A stretch of 64,000 nt of DNA from Actinopolymorpha pittospori. GTDB taxonomy: Bacteria > Actinomycetota > Actinomycetes > Propionibacteriales > Actinopolymorphaceae. The notes beneath the pieces are model-generated. The model was not told the DNA's origin and made no database searches. It saw nothing but the letters and a program-made list of their open reading frames with translations. Below, piece after piece: positions 1 through 8,100 of this stretch; within the stretch, counting starts at the first letter, position 1, and every line of letters begins with the position of its first letter. A program made the translations under genes and the position numbers. The stretch lies in the NCBI RefSeq assembly GCF_014873875.1, contig NZ_JADBEM010000001.1:9052001-9116000 (forward strand), given 5' to 3'.

Positions 1-1220
1 AGGTGCTCGCCGTCGACCTCGGGACCGGGGCGACCTCGGTGGTGCGCGAGCAGCGTGACGCCGCGTGGGTGGAGATCGTCCCGGGTACGCCGAGGTGGCT
101 GCCCGACGGTCGGCTCGTGACCACCGTCGATGAGGACGGGACCCGGCGGCTCGCGTTCGACGGGAAGCCCGTGACGCCGCCCGGGCTGCAGGTCGGTGCC
201 GTCCTGGACCTCGACGAGACCGGCGTCCTCGTCTCGGCGACCGCCGAACCCACCGAGCAGCACGTCGTCCAAGTCGGCCTGGACGGCACGGTCACGGCGC
301 TCACCAGCAAGCCCGGCCTGCACAGCGGTCGGGCCGCCGGGGGTGTCCGGCTGCTCCTGTCCCAGTCGCTCGCGCACCACGGTCTCGAGGTGCGGGTGAT
401 CCGCGACGGTGTGGAGAACGGCCGGATCGTGTCGCGCCAGGAGACCCCGCCGTTCGTGCCCGAGGTCAGCCTGCTCCGGCTCGGCCCCCGGGAGCTGCGC
501 ACGGCGGTTCTCTTCCCGCGCGGGCACCAGCCGGGTTCGGCCCGGCTGCCCCTCCTGCTCGACCCGTACGGCGGCCCACACGCGCAGCGGGTCCGGTCCT
601 CGCGGGCCGGCTATCTCGCCAGCCAGTGGCTCGCCGACCAGGGCTTCTGCGTCGCCGTCGCCGACGGGCGCGGCACGCCCAACCGCGGGCCGGAGTGGGA
701 ACGGCAGGTCCACAACGACTTCGTGAGCACCCTCGACGACCAGGTCGAGGTCGTCGAGGAGATCGCGAAGCGCTACCCCGACGACGTCGACACCGACCGG
801 GTGGCGATCCGGGGCTGGTCCTACGGCGGCTATCTGTCCGCCCTCGCGGTGATCGCCCGCCCCGACGTCTTCCACGCGGCGGTCGCCGGCGCGCCCGTCA
901 CCGACTGGCGCCTCTACGACACCTGCTACACCGAGCGGTACCTCGGCCACCCCGACGAGCAGCCCGAGGTCTACGCCCGCAACAGCCTGCTGGACGCCGC
1001 CGCGGGTCTGCGCCGTCCGCTGCTGCTCATCCACGGGCTCGCCGACGACAACGTGGTGGCGGCCCACACCCTGCGGCTGTCGTCGGCGCTGCTCGCCGCC
1101 GGCCGCCAGCACACGGTCCTGCCGCTGACCGGGGTCACGCACATGACACCGCAGGAGGTCGTGGCCGAGAACCTCATGTTGCTCGAACTCGACTTCCTCC
1201 GGAACGCGCTCGGCGACTGA
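1..1220 (+). CDS. S9 family prolyl oligopeptidase / dipeptidyl peptidase, 3' part
   Basis: C-terminal part of a serine peptidase of the prolyl oligopeptidase (S9) family. The reading frame is open to the left edge, so the true start and most of the N-terminal beta-propeller lie outside the window. The alpha/beta-hydrolase domain covers about the last 240 residues seen here. It shows the nucleophile elbow GWSYGGY (Ser about 273 of the visible part), the acid in HGLADDN (about 345-350) and the catalytic His in GVTHM (about 380). DPYGGPHAQ at about 187-195 is the usual oxyanion-side segment. The arrangement resembles DPP IV or acyl-aminoacyl peptidases that cleave short peptides. No signal peptide can be judged. 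The gene ends just before a strong hairpin and faces the next gene tail to tail. Confidence 0.9.
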   Translation, partial: VLAVDLGTGATSVVREQRDAAWVEIVPGTPRWLPDGRLVTTVDEDGTRRLAFDGKPVTPPGLQVGAVLDLDETGVLVSATAEPTEQHVVQVGLDGTVTALTSKPGLHSGRAAGGVRLLLSQSLAHHGLEVRVIRDGVENGRIVSRQETPPFVPEVSLLRLGPRELRTAVLFPRGHQPGSARLPLLLDPYGGPHAQRVRSSRAGYLASQWLADQGFCVAVADGRGTPNRGPEWERQVHNDFVSTLDDQVEVVEEIAKRYPDDVDTDRVAIRGWSYGGYLSALAVIARPDVFHAAVAGAPVTDWRLYDTCYTERYLGHPDEQPEVYARNSLLDAAAGLRRPLLLIHGLADDNVVAAHTLRLSSALLAAGRQHTVLPLTGVTHMTPQEVVAENLMLLELDFLRNALGD

Positions 1221-1233
1221 CCAGGCCGCCATA

Positions 1234-1264
1234 GGGCGGCTGGTCGGTGACCGACCAGCCGCCC
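1234..1264. terminator. Perfect 15-bp hairpin between convergent genes
   Basis: Two perfectly complementary 15-nt arms (1234-1248 and 1250-1264) are separated by one base, so the RNA would form a very stable stem with a tiny loop. It lies 13 nt after the stop of the peptidase gene and 13 nt from the stop of the gene on the other strand. It can act as a bidirectional terminator. There is no clear U-tract, as is common in high-GC actinobacteria. Confidence 0.75.
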
Positions 1265-1277
1265 TCCGGCGGGTCGC

Positions 1278-3368
1278 TCAGTCGATGCCCTTCGCCTGCC
1301 GGAGCAGGTCGAAGAAGTGGTCGCCCCGCACGGCGGTCACGTGGTCGCCGACCTGGGCGCGCACCTGGTCCAGGACCCACACCAGGTCGCCGGGGTGCAG
1401 GTCCCAGGCCGGAACGCCGACCGCGACGAACACCGGCTCACTGCCGTCGAAGTCGCCGGCGTTGGCCACGATGCGTTCGACCATGACGGTCCGGTCGCTG
1501 ATCGCGAGCTGGGTCGAGACGGGCAGGTTGCCGTCCATCACCGTCGTGTCGCTGCGAACGAACCACATGTTGTAGAAGACGCCCCGCAGGTCGAGCTGTT
1601 CGTTGTACGCCGCCGCGCTCTCGGGGGTCAGCGCGTCCCGGTCGTCCAGCGCGTACAACACGTCCAGGCCGGGCCGGTCGAGGTAGGAGCGGGTGTCGGC
1701 CAGGAACCGCGGCAGGTGGTCGGCGGGCCACAGCGACGGGAAGAAGTAGCCGGCCCCGGTGGGCCCCGCGACCACCGTGTCGACCGGGCTCGCGGTCCGC
1801 AGGTAGTGGCTCAGCATCAGCGGCGCGACGTCCAGGAGGAGCGGGCTGACCGACCAGTTCAGCGGTACCTTGCCGCGGTCGGGGTGGTCCCACAGCTGCC
1901 GCATGCGGTGCTGGTCGTACTGCAGGTTGTCGCCCTCGCTGAAGGTGAACGTGAGATAGACCTTGTTCGCCAGCGCGGGCGGCGCGGGCGCGCGTTGGGG
2001 CCGGACCGGTTCCCGGACCCCGCCGAACACCGTGGCGTTCTCGAGGAAGTCCGCCGCGAGGGTGTAGACGCCGTGCCGGGACGCGAGCCGGACGCCGTTG
2101 AACTCGTCGGTGAACCAGCCGAGGTACGGCGTCCCCTTCTCGACCGCCGCGAAGATTCGTTCCAGCAGCGCGGTCTCCTCCGGGGAGTCGTTGGAGGCGA
2201 GCCAGAACGGCATCGCCTTCGTGGCGACCGCGTAGTCGCGCAGCTGCTGGGAGGCCGGCCTGCGATCGTCGGAGGAGACTGCGGGGGCGGTGCCCGAGGC
2301 CGAGACGAGGTACTGGTTCCACATGTCGACCGAGACGATGAGCGTCTGCGTCCCCGCCGGAACGGCAAGCTGGTAGACGAAGTAGCCACCGCCGTCGGCG
2401 AACCGGTGCGCGTCGTTGGTGCCGGCCTGCGGCTTCAACGTCGAGTTGCCCTTGTCGAACAGCACGGCCCGCTCGGCGTCCGTGCCGGCCGTCAGGTCGG
2501 CGACGACCTCCCCGTCGGCGCGCACGGTGACCCGGTGCACGGCGGGTCCCCAGCCGTCGGCGGGCTGGGAGTCCTGGAAGCGCAGGTACACGTTCTCGCC
2601 GCCGAGGAAGTCGGCCATGTCGTAGGCGTGCACGTCCCGGTTGGAGGAGTCCCGGATGGGGCGCTCCTCCCGCGCGAGCTCCTGGAAGTCCTTCCAGTTG
2701 TCCGGCGGGACGGGCACGCTCTGGCCGGGGTTGATGCCGAAGAGCACCCGGTGGCTCGTCTGGGGCCAGAGGTTCTCGAACGCCCAGGTTGTCGCCTGCA
2801 GGCTGGTCTCGAACCGGTCCCGGAAGTCGTCCAGGACCGGGAGGTCGTACGGCGCCGCGGAGAGCCGTTCGACCAGCTCCGGGCTCGCGATCACCCCGTC
2901 CCGGAGCGAGGCGACGGTCGTGGCGACGTTGATGGTCTCGACCACCTCCGGGTCGTAGACCACGAGGCCCTTGGCGCGGTGGAGGTGGCGCTCGAGCAGC
3001 TGCCACGGGTCGGTGAGGAGCCGGTACGGGACGCGGGTGTCCTCGAGCCAGGTCTCCTTGCCCTCCGTGGTGTTTCCGCGGACGACGTAGATCTCCGGCC
3101 GGGCCCGGTTGACGAGGCCCTGCAGCGTCGTCACCAACAGCTGGACGTCGACGGCCGTGTCGTCGCTCATCATCAGCGCGTCGAGGTGCCGGGGGCGGGT
3201 GAAGGTCGGCAGCTCCTGCCGGCCGGGCCAGGAGATTCCCATCGGGCTGGGCTCGGCGTGGGCCGGGACGGGCGCACCGACGACGCTCCAGACCCCCGCG
3301 GCGAGGCCTCCCGCGAGGAGAGTCCTTCGGGACGTGGCGAGTGGCGTGGTGATCCGAGCTGGTCTCAT
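1278..3368 (-). CDS. Secreted GxGYxYP-domain protein (putative carbohydrate-active)
   Basis: A 696-residue exported protein. The N-terminus carries a twin-arginine-like signal (TSRRTLLAGGLAAGVWS) followed by an AHA-type cleavage region near residue 38. The body matches the layout of GxGYxYP proteins: an N-terminal domain with DALMMSDDTAVDVQLLVTTL and a C-terminal domain with NKVYLTFTFSEGDNLQYDQ and the name-giving motif, here GAGYFFP at about 537-543. Members are found near polysaccharide-degradation genes and have been proposed to act on carbohydrates, but I know of no assigned reaction. The motif has Phe where the consensus has the second Tyr. The gene stands alone, convergent with the peptidase gene and divergent from sdhCAB. 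The start is the ATG directly before the Tat signal. Confidence 0.75.
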   Translation of the reverse strand: MRPARITTPLATSRRTLLAGGLAAGVWSVVGAPVPAHAEPSPMGISWPGRQELPTFTRPRHLDALMMSDDTAVDVQLLVTTLQGLVNRARPEIYVVRGNTTEGKETWLEDTRVPYRLLTDPWQLLERHLHRAKGLVVYDPEVVETINVATTVASLRDGVIASPELVERLSAAPYDLPVLDDFRDRFETSLQATTWAFENLWPQTSHRVLFGINPGQSVPVPPDNWKDFQELAREERPIRDSSNRDVHAYDMADFLGGENVYLRFQDSQPADGWGPAVHRVTVRADGEVVADLTAGTDAERAVLFDKGNSTLKPQAGTNDAHRFADGGGYFVYQLAVPAGTQTLIVSVDMWNQYLVSASGTAPAVSSDDRRPASQQLRDYAVATKAMPFWLASNDSPEETALLERIFAAVEKGTPYLGWFTDEFNGVRLASRHGVYTLAADFLENATVFGGVREPVRPQRAPAPPALANKVYLTFTFSEGDNLQYDQHRMRQLWDHPDRGKVPLNWSVSPLLLDVAPLMLSHYLRTASPVDTVVAGPTGAGYFFPSLWPADHLPRFLADTRSYLDRPGLDVLYALDDRDALTPESAAAYNEQLDLRGVFYNMWFVRSDTTVMDGNLPVSTQLAISDRTVMVERIVANAGDFDGSEPVFVAVGVPAWDLHPGDLVWVLDQVRAQVGDHVTAVRGDHFFDLLRQAKGID

Positions 3369-3821
3369 CGCATGTCACTCCATCGAGGAGGGCGGCTGGC
3401 GCCGGCACGGGACGGACATGGTTCCAGACGGTGACCGGACCCTACCTGCGCGCATGCGCCGCACCGCTCGAATGGCCGCTTTCCGCCACCGGCGGGCCGC
3501 CGCCTCGCCGGACGGCCCCCGGAAGGCCGCGTCGGGGACCTCTGGCGAGGAAAGTGTGTCCGATCACACACCCGAAGGTGGCCACGGCGCCCACCACGGA
3601 CCCTTCGAAGGGTGCACGATGCGTTGCGAAGCTGCCGCACGTGTGTGATCCGCCCCGCAGCGTCGCCATCCGCCCGACCTGGGCGGCTGGGATCCCCGGG
3701 TGTGCGGCAGACTCTCCCCACCCGCCTGCCGGGAATCGTGCACCGAGGAGCACACTCGGTGACGACGGCCCGGTTTCGACATGGCACGGCATCGGACTGG
3801 TACGCGAGAGGATTGTGCGAG
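3369..3821. promoter_or_regulatory. Divergent intergenic region with CRP/GlxR-like palindrome, upstream of sdhCAB
   Basis: This 453-bp region holds no supported gene; longer frames run through it only as extensions of sdhC. It contains an inverted repeat GTGTGT-N6-ACACAC at 3554-3571, which includes TGTG-N8-CACA and is one mismatch per half-site from the CRP/GlxR consensus. A second TGTGA half-site is at about 3644-3648. There is also a perfect 14-bp palindrome, ACCCTTCGAAGGGT, at 3600-3613. CRP-family control of sdh operons is known in other actinobacteria; binding here is inferred from the motif only. Confidence 0.5.
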
Positions 3822-4616
3822 ATGGCTACGGGAGTGTTGGGGCCCGAACGCGCGCAGATCGACAAACGGACTCTGCGCCAAGACCGCTGGTGGATCTATC
3901 CCCTCGTCACCTTCATCGTCTTTCTGGCGTTCGTCGTCTACTCGTCCTGGAGAGCGTTCTCCGGCCGTGACTACTACGCCTCGCCGTACCTCTCGCCGTT
4001 CTTCTCGCCGTGCATCAGCACGTCGTGTGTGGCGGGCTCGAGCGACTTCGGACAGCCGGTCGACTTCCTGCCGGCGTGGTTCTCCCCCGCCCTGCTGATC
4101 CTGATCTTCCCGCTGGGCTTCCGGCTCACCTGCTACTACTACCGGAAGGCCTACTACCGCTCCTTCTGGCTTTCGCCGGCCGCCTGCGCGGTCGCCGAAC
4201 CCCACAAGAAGTACACCGGAGAGCGTCGTTTCCCGCTGATCCTGCAGAACATCCACCGCTGGTTCTTCTACGCGGCGGTCATCATCGCGATCATCCTCAC
4301 CTACGACGTGGTCATCGCCTTCCGCGACGAGGACCACCGGTGGGGCCACATGGGCCTCGGCACCCTGATCCTGCTGGTCAACGTCGTGCTGATCTGGCTC
4401 TACACGCTGTCGTGCCACTCCTGCCGGCACATCACCGGCGGCCGGTTGCGCAACTTCTCCAAGCACCCCGTCCGCTACCGCTTCTGGACGTTCGTGTCGA
4501 AGCTGAACGCCCACCATCCCCGCTACGCCTGGGCATCGCTGATCTCCGTCGCGCTCGCCGACTTCTACATCTACCTGTTGGCGACCAACGTGATCTCCGA
4601 CGTCCGGTTCTTCTGA
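3822..4616 (+). CDS. sdhC: Succinate dehydrogenase membrane anchor, Sdh1 type
   Basis: A 264-residue membrane subunit that anchors SdhA and SdhB and passes electrons to menaquinone. I count about five hydrophobic helices, at about 24-42, 74-96, 132-155, 165-190 and 235-258. Its length and position before a flavoprotein and an iron-sulfur gene match the Sdh1 class of mycobacteria (Rv0249c-like) rather than the small haem-b SdhC/SdhD pair. The sequence has Cys64 and Cys69 (SPCISTSC) and a Cys198-His199-x-Cys201-x-His203 cluster (CHSCRH). Such residues could ligate an Fe-S centre, as reported for mycobacterial Sdh1. I chose the ATG of MATGVLG because the upstream extension is not membrane-like and has no ribosome binding site of its own. 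sdhA follows after 21 nt. Confidence 0.85.
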   Translation: MATGVLGPERAQIDKRTLRQDRWWIYPLVTFIVFLAFVVYSSWRAFSGRDYYASPYLSPFFSPCISTSCVAGSSDFGQPVDFLPAWFSPALLILIFPLGFRLTCYYYRKAYYRSFWLSPAACAVAEPHKKYTGERRFPLILQNIHRWFFYAAVIIAIILTYDVVIAFRDEDHRWGHMGLGTLILLVNVVLIWLYTLSCHSCRHITGGRLRNFSKHPVRYRFWTFVSKLNAHHPRYAWASLISVALADFYIYLLATNVISDVRFF

Positions 4617-4637
4617 CATGACCGAGGTGTACTCCGC

Positions 4638-6449
4638 ATGAGCACAGTCGACTCCGCCAATCTGGGCGAACGTCACTCCTACGACGTCGTGGTCGTGGGC
4701 GCGGGCGGTGCCGGTCTGCGGGCCGCTATCGCCGCACACGACGCGGGGGCGCGCACCGCCATCGTCTGCAAGTCCCTGCTCGGCAAGGCCCACACAGTGA
4801 TGGCCGAGGGCGGGATCGCCGCCGCCATGGGAAACCTGTGGCCCGACGACAACTGGAAGGTGCACTTCCGCGACACCATGCGTGGCGGGAAGATGCTCAA
4901 CCACTGGCGGATGGCCCAGCTGCACGCGCAGGAGGCGCCGGACCGCGTTCTCGAACTCGAGGAGTGGGGCGCCCTCTTCGACCGCACCGACGACGGCCTG
5001 ATCTCCCAGCGCGACTTCGGTGGCCACCGTTATGCCCGGCTCGCCCACGTCGGTGACCGCACCGGCCTGGAGATGATCCGCACTCTGCAGCAGCGCGCCG
5101 TCGCCCTCGGGATCGACGTGTTCATGGAGTGCACGATCACCGAGATCCTCCGGGACGGTGACCGCGTCGCCGGCGCGTTCGGCTACTGGCGCGAGAGCGG
5201 CCGCTTCATCACCTTCGAGGCGCCTTCCGTCATCCTCGCGACCGGTGGGGTCGGCAAGTCGTTCAAGGTCACCTCCAACTCCTGGGAGTACACCGGCGAC
5301 GGCCACGCGCTGGCCGTCCGGGCCGGCGCGACCCTGGTCAACATGGAGTTCGTGCAGTTCCACCCGACCGGCATGGTCTGGCCGCCCTCGGTGCGCGGCA
5401 TCCTCGTCACCGAGTCGGTCCGCGGCGACGGCGGAGTCCTGAAGAACTCCGAGGGCCGGCGCTTCATGTTCGACTACATCCCGGAGTTCTTCAAAGCGGA
5501 GACGGCCGACACCATCGAGGAGGCCGACCGCTGGTACACCGACAAGAAGAACAACCGCAGGCCACCTGAGCTGCTCCCCCGCGACGAGGTCGCCCGCGCC
5601 ATCAACGCCGAGGTCAAGGCCGGCCGCGGCACCCCGCACGGCGGTATCTACCTCGACATCGCCTCCCGTCGCGATCCTGAGTACATCCGGCGCCGGCTGC
5701 CGTCGATGTACCACCAGTTCAAGGAACTCGCCGACGTCGACATCACCAAGGAGCCGATGGAGATCGGCCCGACCTGCCACTACGTCATGGGCGGTGTCGA
5801 GGTCGACCCCGACACCGGCGCCTCGGTCGTCGCGGGCCTGTACGCCGCGGGCGAGGTCGCTGGCGGCATGCACGGCGCCAACCGACTCGGCGGCAACTCC
5901 CTGTCCGACCTGCTGGTCTTCGGACGACGCGCCGGCCTGAACGCCGCCTACTACGCGATCAGGACGAAGGACTCGCCCGTCCAGGTCGACGACGTCGCCG
6001 TCCGCGCGGCCGGCAACGCCGCGTTGGCACCGTTCACCGAGGAGGGCGGCGAGAACCCCTACGAGGTCCAGAAGGATCTCCAGGAGGTCATGCACAACCT
6101 GGTCGGCATCATCCGTACGGCGGAGGAACTCGAGCAGGCGCTCGGGCAGATCGAGAAGCTCGCCGAGCGGGCCGAGCACCTGACGGTCGAGGGCAACCGG
6201 CAGTACAACCCCGGCTGGCACCTCGCCATCGACCTGCAGAACATGCTCTGGGTCTCCGAGTGCATCGCCCGGGCGGCGCTGACCCGGACCGAGAGCCGGG
6301 GTGGCCACACCCGCGACGACTACCCGATGACGGATCCCGACTGGGGCACCAAGAACATCGTCCTCCGCGAGAAGGAGGGCGCGGTCGACCTGGTGATCCA
6401 GCCGCTTCCACAGATGCCCGCAGAGCTCAAGGCGCTGTTCGAGCAGTAG
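4638..6449 (+). CDS. sdhA: Succinate dehydrogenase flavoprotein subunit
   Basis: A 603-residue flavoprotein that oxidises succinate to fumarate in the TCA cycle and respiratory chain. The FAD-binding Rossmann motif GAGGAG is at residues 21-26. His52 in GKAHTVMAEGG is the expected attachment site for covalent FAD. Catalytic and substrate-binding segments are visible: HPTGM, TESVRGDGG, GPTCHYVMGGV and RLGGNSLSDLLVFGRRAG. Length is normal for the family. It sits between sdhC and sdhB with short gaps, so the three genes form one operon. A GAGGTG ribosome binding site precedes the start. Confidence 0.96.
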   Translation: MSTVDSANLGERHSYDVVVVGAGGAGLRAAIAAHDAGARTAIVCKSLLGKAHTVMAEGGIAAAMGNLWPDDNWKVHFRDTMRGGKMLNHWRMAQLHAQEAPDRVLELEEWGALFDRTDDGLISQRDFGGHRYARLAHVGDRTGLEMIRTLQQRAVALGIDVFMECTITEILRDGDRVAGAFGYWRESGRFITFEAPSVILATGGVGKSFKVTSNSWEYTGDGHALAVRAGATLVNMEFVQFHPTGMVWPPSVRGILVTESVRGDGGVLKNSEGRRFMFDYIPEFFKAETADTIEEADRWYTDKKNNRRPPELLPRDEVARAINAEVKAGRGTPHGGIYLDIASRRDPEYIRRRLPSMYHQFKELADVDITKEPMEIGPTCHYVMGGVEVDPDTGASVVAGLYAAGEVAGGMHGANRLGGNSLSDLLVFGRRAGLNAAYYAIRTKDSPVQVDDVAVRAAGNAALAPFTEEGGENPYEVQKDLQEVMHNLVGIIRTAEELEQALGQIEKLAERAEHLTVEGNRQYNPGWHLAIDLQNMLWVSECIARAALTRTESRGGHTRDDYPMTDPDWGTKNIVLREKEGAVDLVIQPLPQMPAELKALFEQ

Positions 6450-6496
6450 AGCTAGCCCGGGGAGCGGGCGACGTTCCCCGGAACCGAGGAGAACTG

Positions 6497-7261
6497 ATGG
6501 GATACGACCTGTCCATGCGGGTTTGGCGCGGCGACGCCGACGGCGGCGCGCTCGCCGACTTCACCGTGCCGGTCGAGGAGGGCGAGGTCGTCCTCGACGC
6601 CATCCATCGCCTCCAGGCGACCCAGGCCGGTGACCTGGCGGTCCGCTGGAACTGCAAGGCGGGCAAGTGCGGCTCGTGCAGCGCCGAGGTCAACGGGCGG
6701 CCGCGCCTCATGTGCATGACCCGGCTGTCGGAGTACGACCAGGGCGAGACGATCACCGTGACGCCGATGCGTGCGTTCCCCGTGATCAAGGACCTCGTCA
6801 CCAACGTCTCGTACAACTACGAGAAGGCGAAGGAACTCCCGGCGTTCGCGCCGACGCCGCCGGACGCCGACGGCAAGCGGCGGATGGCCCAGGCCGACGT
6901 CGAGCGCGGCCAGGAGTTCCGCAAGTGCATCGAGTGCTTCCTGTGTCAGGACACCTGCCACGTCATCCGCGACCACGAGGAGAACAAGCCGGCGTTCGCC
7001 GGACCGCGGTTCTTCCTGCGGTACGCCGAACTCGACATGCACCCGCTCGACACCAACGATCGGCGCCAACTCGCCCAGTCCGCGGCGGGTCTGAGCATGT
7101 GCAACATCACCAAGTGCTGCACCGAGGTGTGCCCTGAGCACATCAAGATCACCGACAACGCGATCATCCCGATGAAGGAACGCGTCGTCGACCGCAAGTA
7201 CGACCCGCTGGTCTGGCTCGGCTCGAAGATCTTCCGCCGCGACCAGCGCGAAGAGGTCTGA
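6497..7261 (+). CDS. sdhB: Succinate dehydrogenase iron-sulfur subunit
   Basis: A 254-residue protein that carries electrons from the SdhA flavin to the membrane subunit. The N-terminal plant-type ferredoxin domain holds the [2Fe-2S] ligands Cys53, Cys58, Cys61 and Cys73 (CKAGKCGSC...LMC). The C-terminal domain has CIECFLCQDTC and CNITKCCTEVCPEH, giving the ligands of the other two clusters. The start is the ATG at 6497 after a good GAGGAGAA ribosome binding site; an upstream extension of this frame overlaps sdhA and is rejected. A strong hairpin follows the stop. Confidence 0.95.
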   Translation: MGYDLSMRVWRGDADGGALADFTVPVEEGEVVLDAIHRLQATQAGDLAVRWNCKAGKCGSCSAEVNGRPRLMCMTRLSEYDQGETITVTPMRAFPVIKDLVTNVSYNYEKAKELPAFAPTPPDADGKRRMAQADVERGQEFRKCIECFLCQDTCHVIRDHEENKPAFAGPRFFLRYAELDMHPLDTNDRRQLAQSAAGLSMCNITKCCTEVCPEHIKITDNAIIPMKERVVDRKYDPLVWLGSKIFRRDQREEV

Positions 7262-7294
7262 GGCAGGGCATCAGGGCATCCGCCCCGGTCACAC

Positions 7295-7336
7295 CCGGCC
7301 CGTCCCCCGGCATCTCCAGCCGGGGAGACGGGCCGG
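7295..7336. terminator. GC-rich hairpin after sdhB
   Basis: Arms 7295-7311 and 7319-7336 pair almost perfectly (one bulged base) around a 7-nt loop. It lies 34 nt after the sdhB stop and 50 nt before the stop of the convergent YbaB-like gene, so it can end both transcripts. Confidence 0.7.
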
Positions 7337-7385
7337 ACCACGTTCCGGATGGGTCGTTCCGCGCCGAGGGTCCGTCTGGAGATTG

Positions 7386-7862
7386 TCAGCCAGCCCATCC
7401 CGGCGGCCGGCGACGGTGTAGTTCGGAGACGCGCTGGACCGCCGCCAGCGCGTCCCGCATTCCTTCTCCCGCCTCCTCCATCGCCCGTCGAGACGCGTCG
7501 GAGACCTCGTCCAACATGCGGGTGAGGTCCGGCAGCGGCGGGACGTCGGGTACTCCGGCGACAGCCTGGGCGTTGTGGGCTTCGATGGCCGCGTTGACGG
7601 CTTCTCGGATCGCGGCCGCCAGGTCCTCACTGGGCGCCCGCAACGCCCGCGGGTCCAGCGTCACGTCGCTCACCCGCCCCGCCGTCACCGTCACCTGCAC
7701 CCTGCCGTCGAGCGCGTGGCCCGTCGCCGCGGGTGGCTCGGGCCGGTCTGGACCCTGCGGACCGCGCTGCCTCGCGTCTCCATCCGTCGCCCGCCGTGCC
7801 TGCGCGAGTTCCTCCCGCACCCGGCCGACGACGTCTCCTGGAGCGCGCCATGGATCGGTCAT
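7386..7862 (-). CDS. YbaB/EbfC-like DNA-binding family protein
   Basis: A 158-residue soluble protein. The central part (DGRVQVTVTAGRVSDVTLDPRAL, then AAIREAVNAAIEAHN) has the short beta-hairpin plus helix layout of YbaB/EbfC nucleoid-associated proteins. Actinobacteria encode divergent copies beside WXG100 and polymorphic-toxin genes. The ATG at 7862 is preferred because AAGGGAC stands just upstream; the longer frame adds 23 unlikely residues. It lies downstream of the pentapeptide, toxin and WXG100-like genes on the same strand, separated by the immunity-gene remnant. Its role in secretion or regulation is unknown, and the family call rests on pattern only. Confidence 0.6.
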   Translation of the reverse strand: MTDPWRAPGDVVGRVREELAQARRATDGDARQRGPQGPDRPEPPAATGHALDGRVQVTVTAGRVSDVTLDPRALRAPSEDLAAAIREAVNAAIEAHNAQAVAGVPDVPPLPDLTRMLDEVSDASRRAMEEAGEGMRDALAAVQRVSELHRRRPPGWAG

Positions 7863-7953
7863 GCTCGTGTCCCTTCCCCCGTGTGTCCCCGTGGATCCCC
7901 GTAGATCCGCGTGTTGATCGTGCCTCGTCACCCTCGCTTCGGTTGGTACTCGC

Positions 7954-8100
7954 CTACCGTGGCCTGGCGGCGTTCACAGCGGCCACGGCGTCGACCGGCG
8001 GAGCCCCCGCCTCGACGACGGTCGCCCCTGGAGTGACGGCAGAGCGTCGAACCCCGACTGCGACAACGAGTCCACCATCGATGTGCTCGACCGGCCGTGC
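7954..8100 (-). pseudogene. Remnant of a second pentapeptide-protein gene tail
   Basis: A decayed partial copy of the 3' end of the neighbouring gene at 8101-8736. The 55 bp at 7966-8020 are identical to 8155-8209, and weaker similarity extends over 7942-8040 versus 8130-8231. In the same reading frame the remnant encodes TVVEAGAPPVDAVAAVNAA, as the intact gene does, then meets an early TAG at 7954-7956. The part corresponding to the pentapeptide repeats is missing or unrecognisable. This looks like a relic of tandem duplication or cassette replacement. Confidence 0.75.

Noticed and set aside
1317-3434. A very long plus-strand open frame (over 700 codons) opposite the GxGYxYP gene.
   Set aside because: High GC makes antisense frames open. 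The protein is a low-complexity Val/Arg/Gly mixture without domain, signal or ribosome binding site, while the minus strand encodes a recognisable exported protein.
3564-6308. A 914-codon minus-strand frame across sdhC and sdhA.
   Set aside because: It is the antisense shadow of clear succinate dehydrogenase genes and has no recognisable motif.
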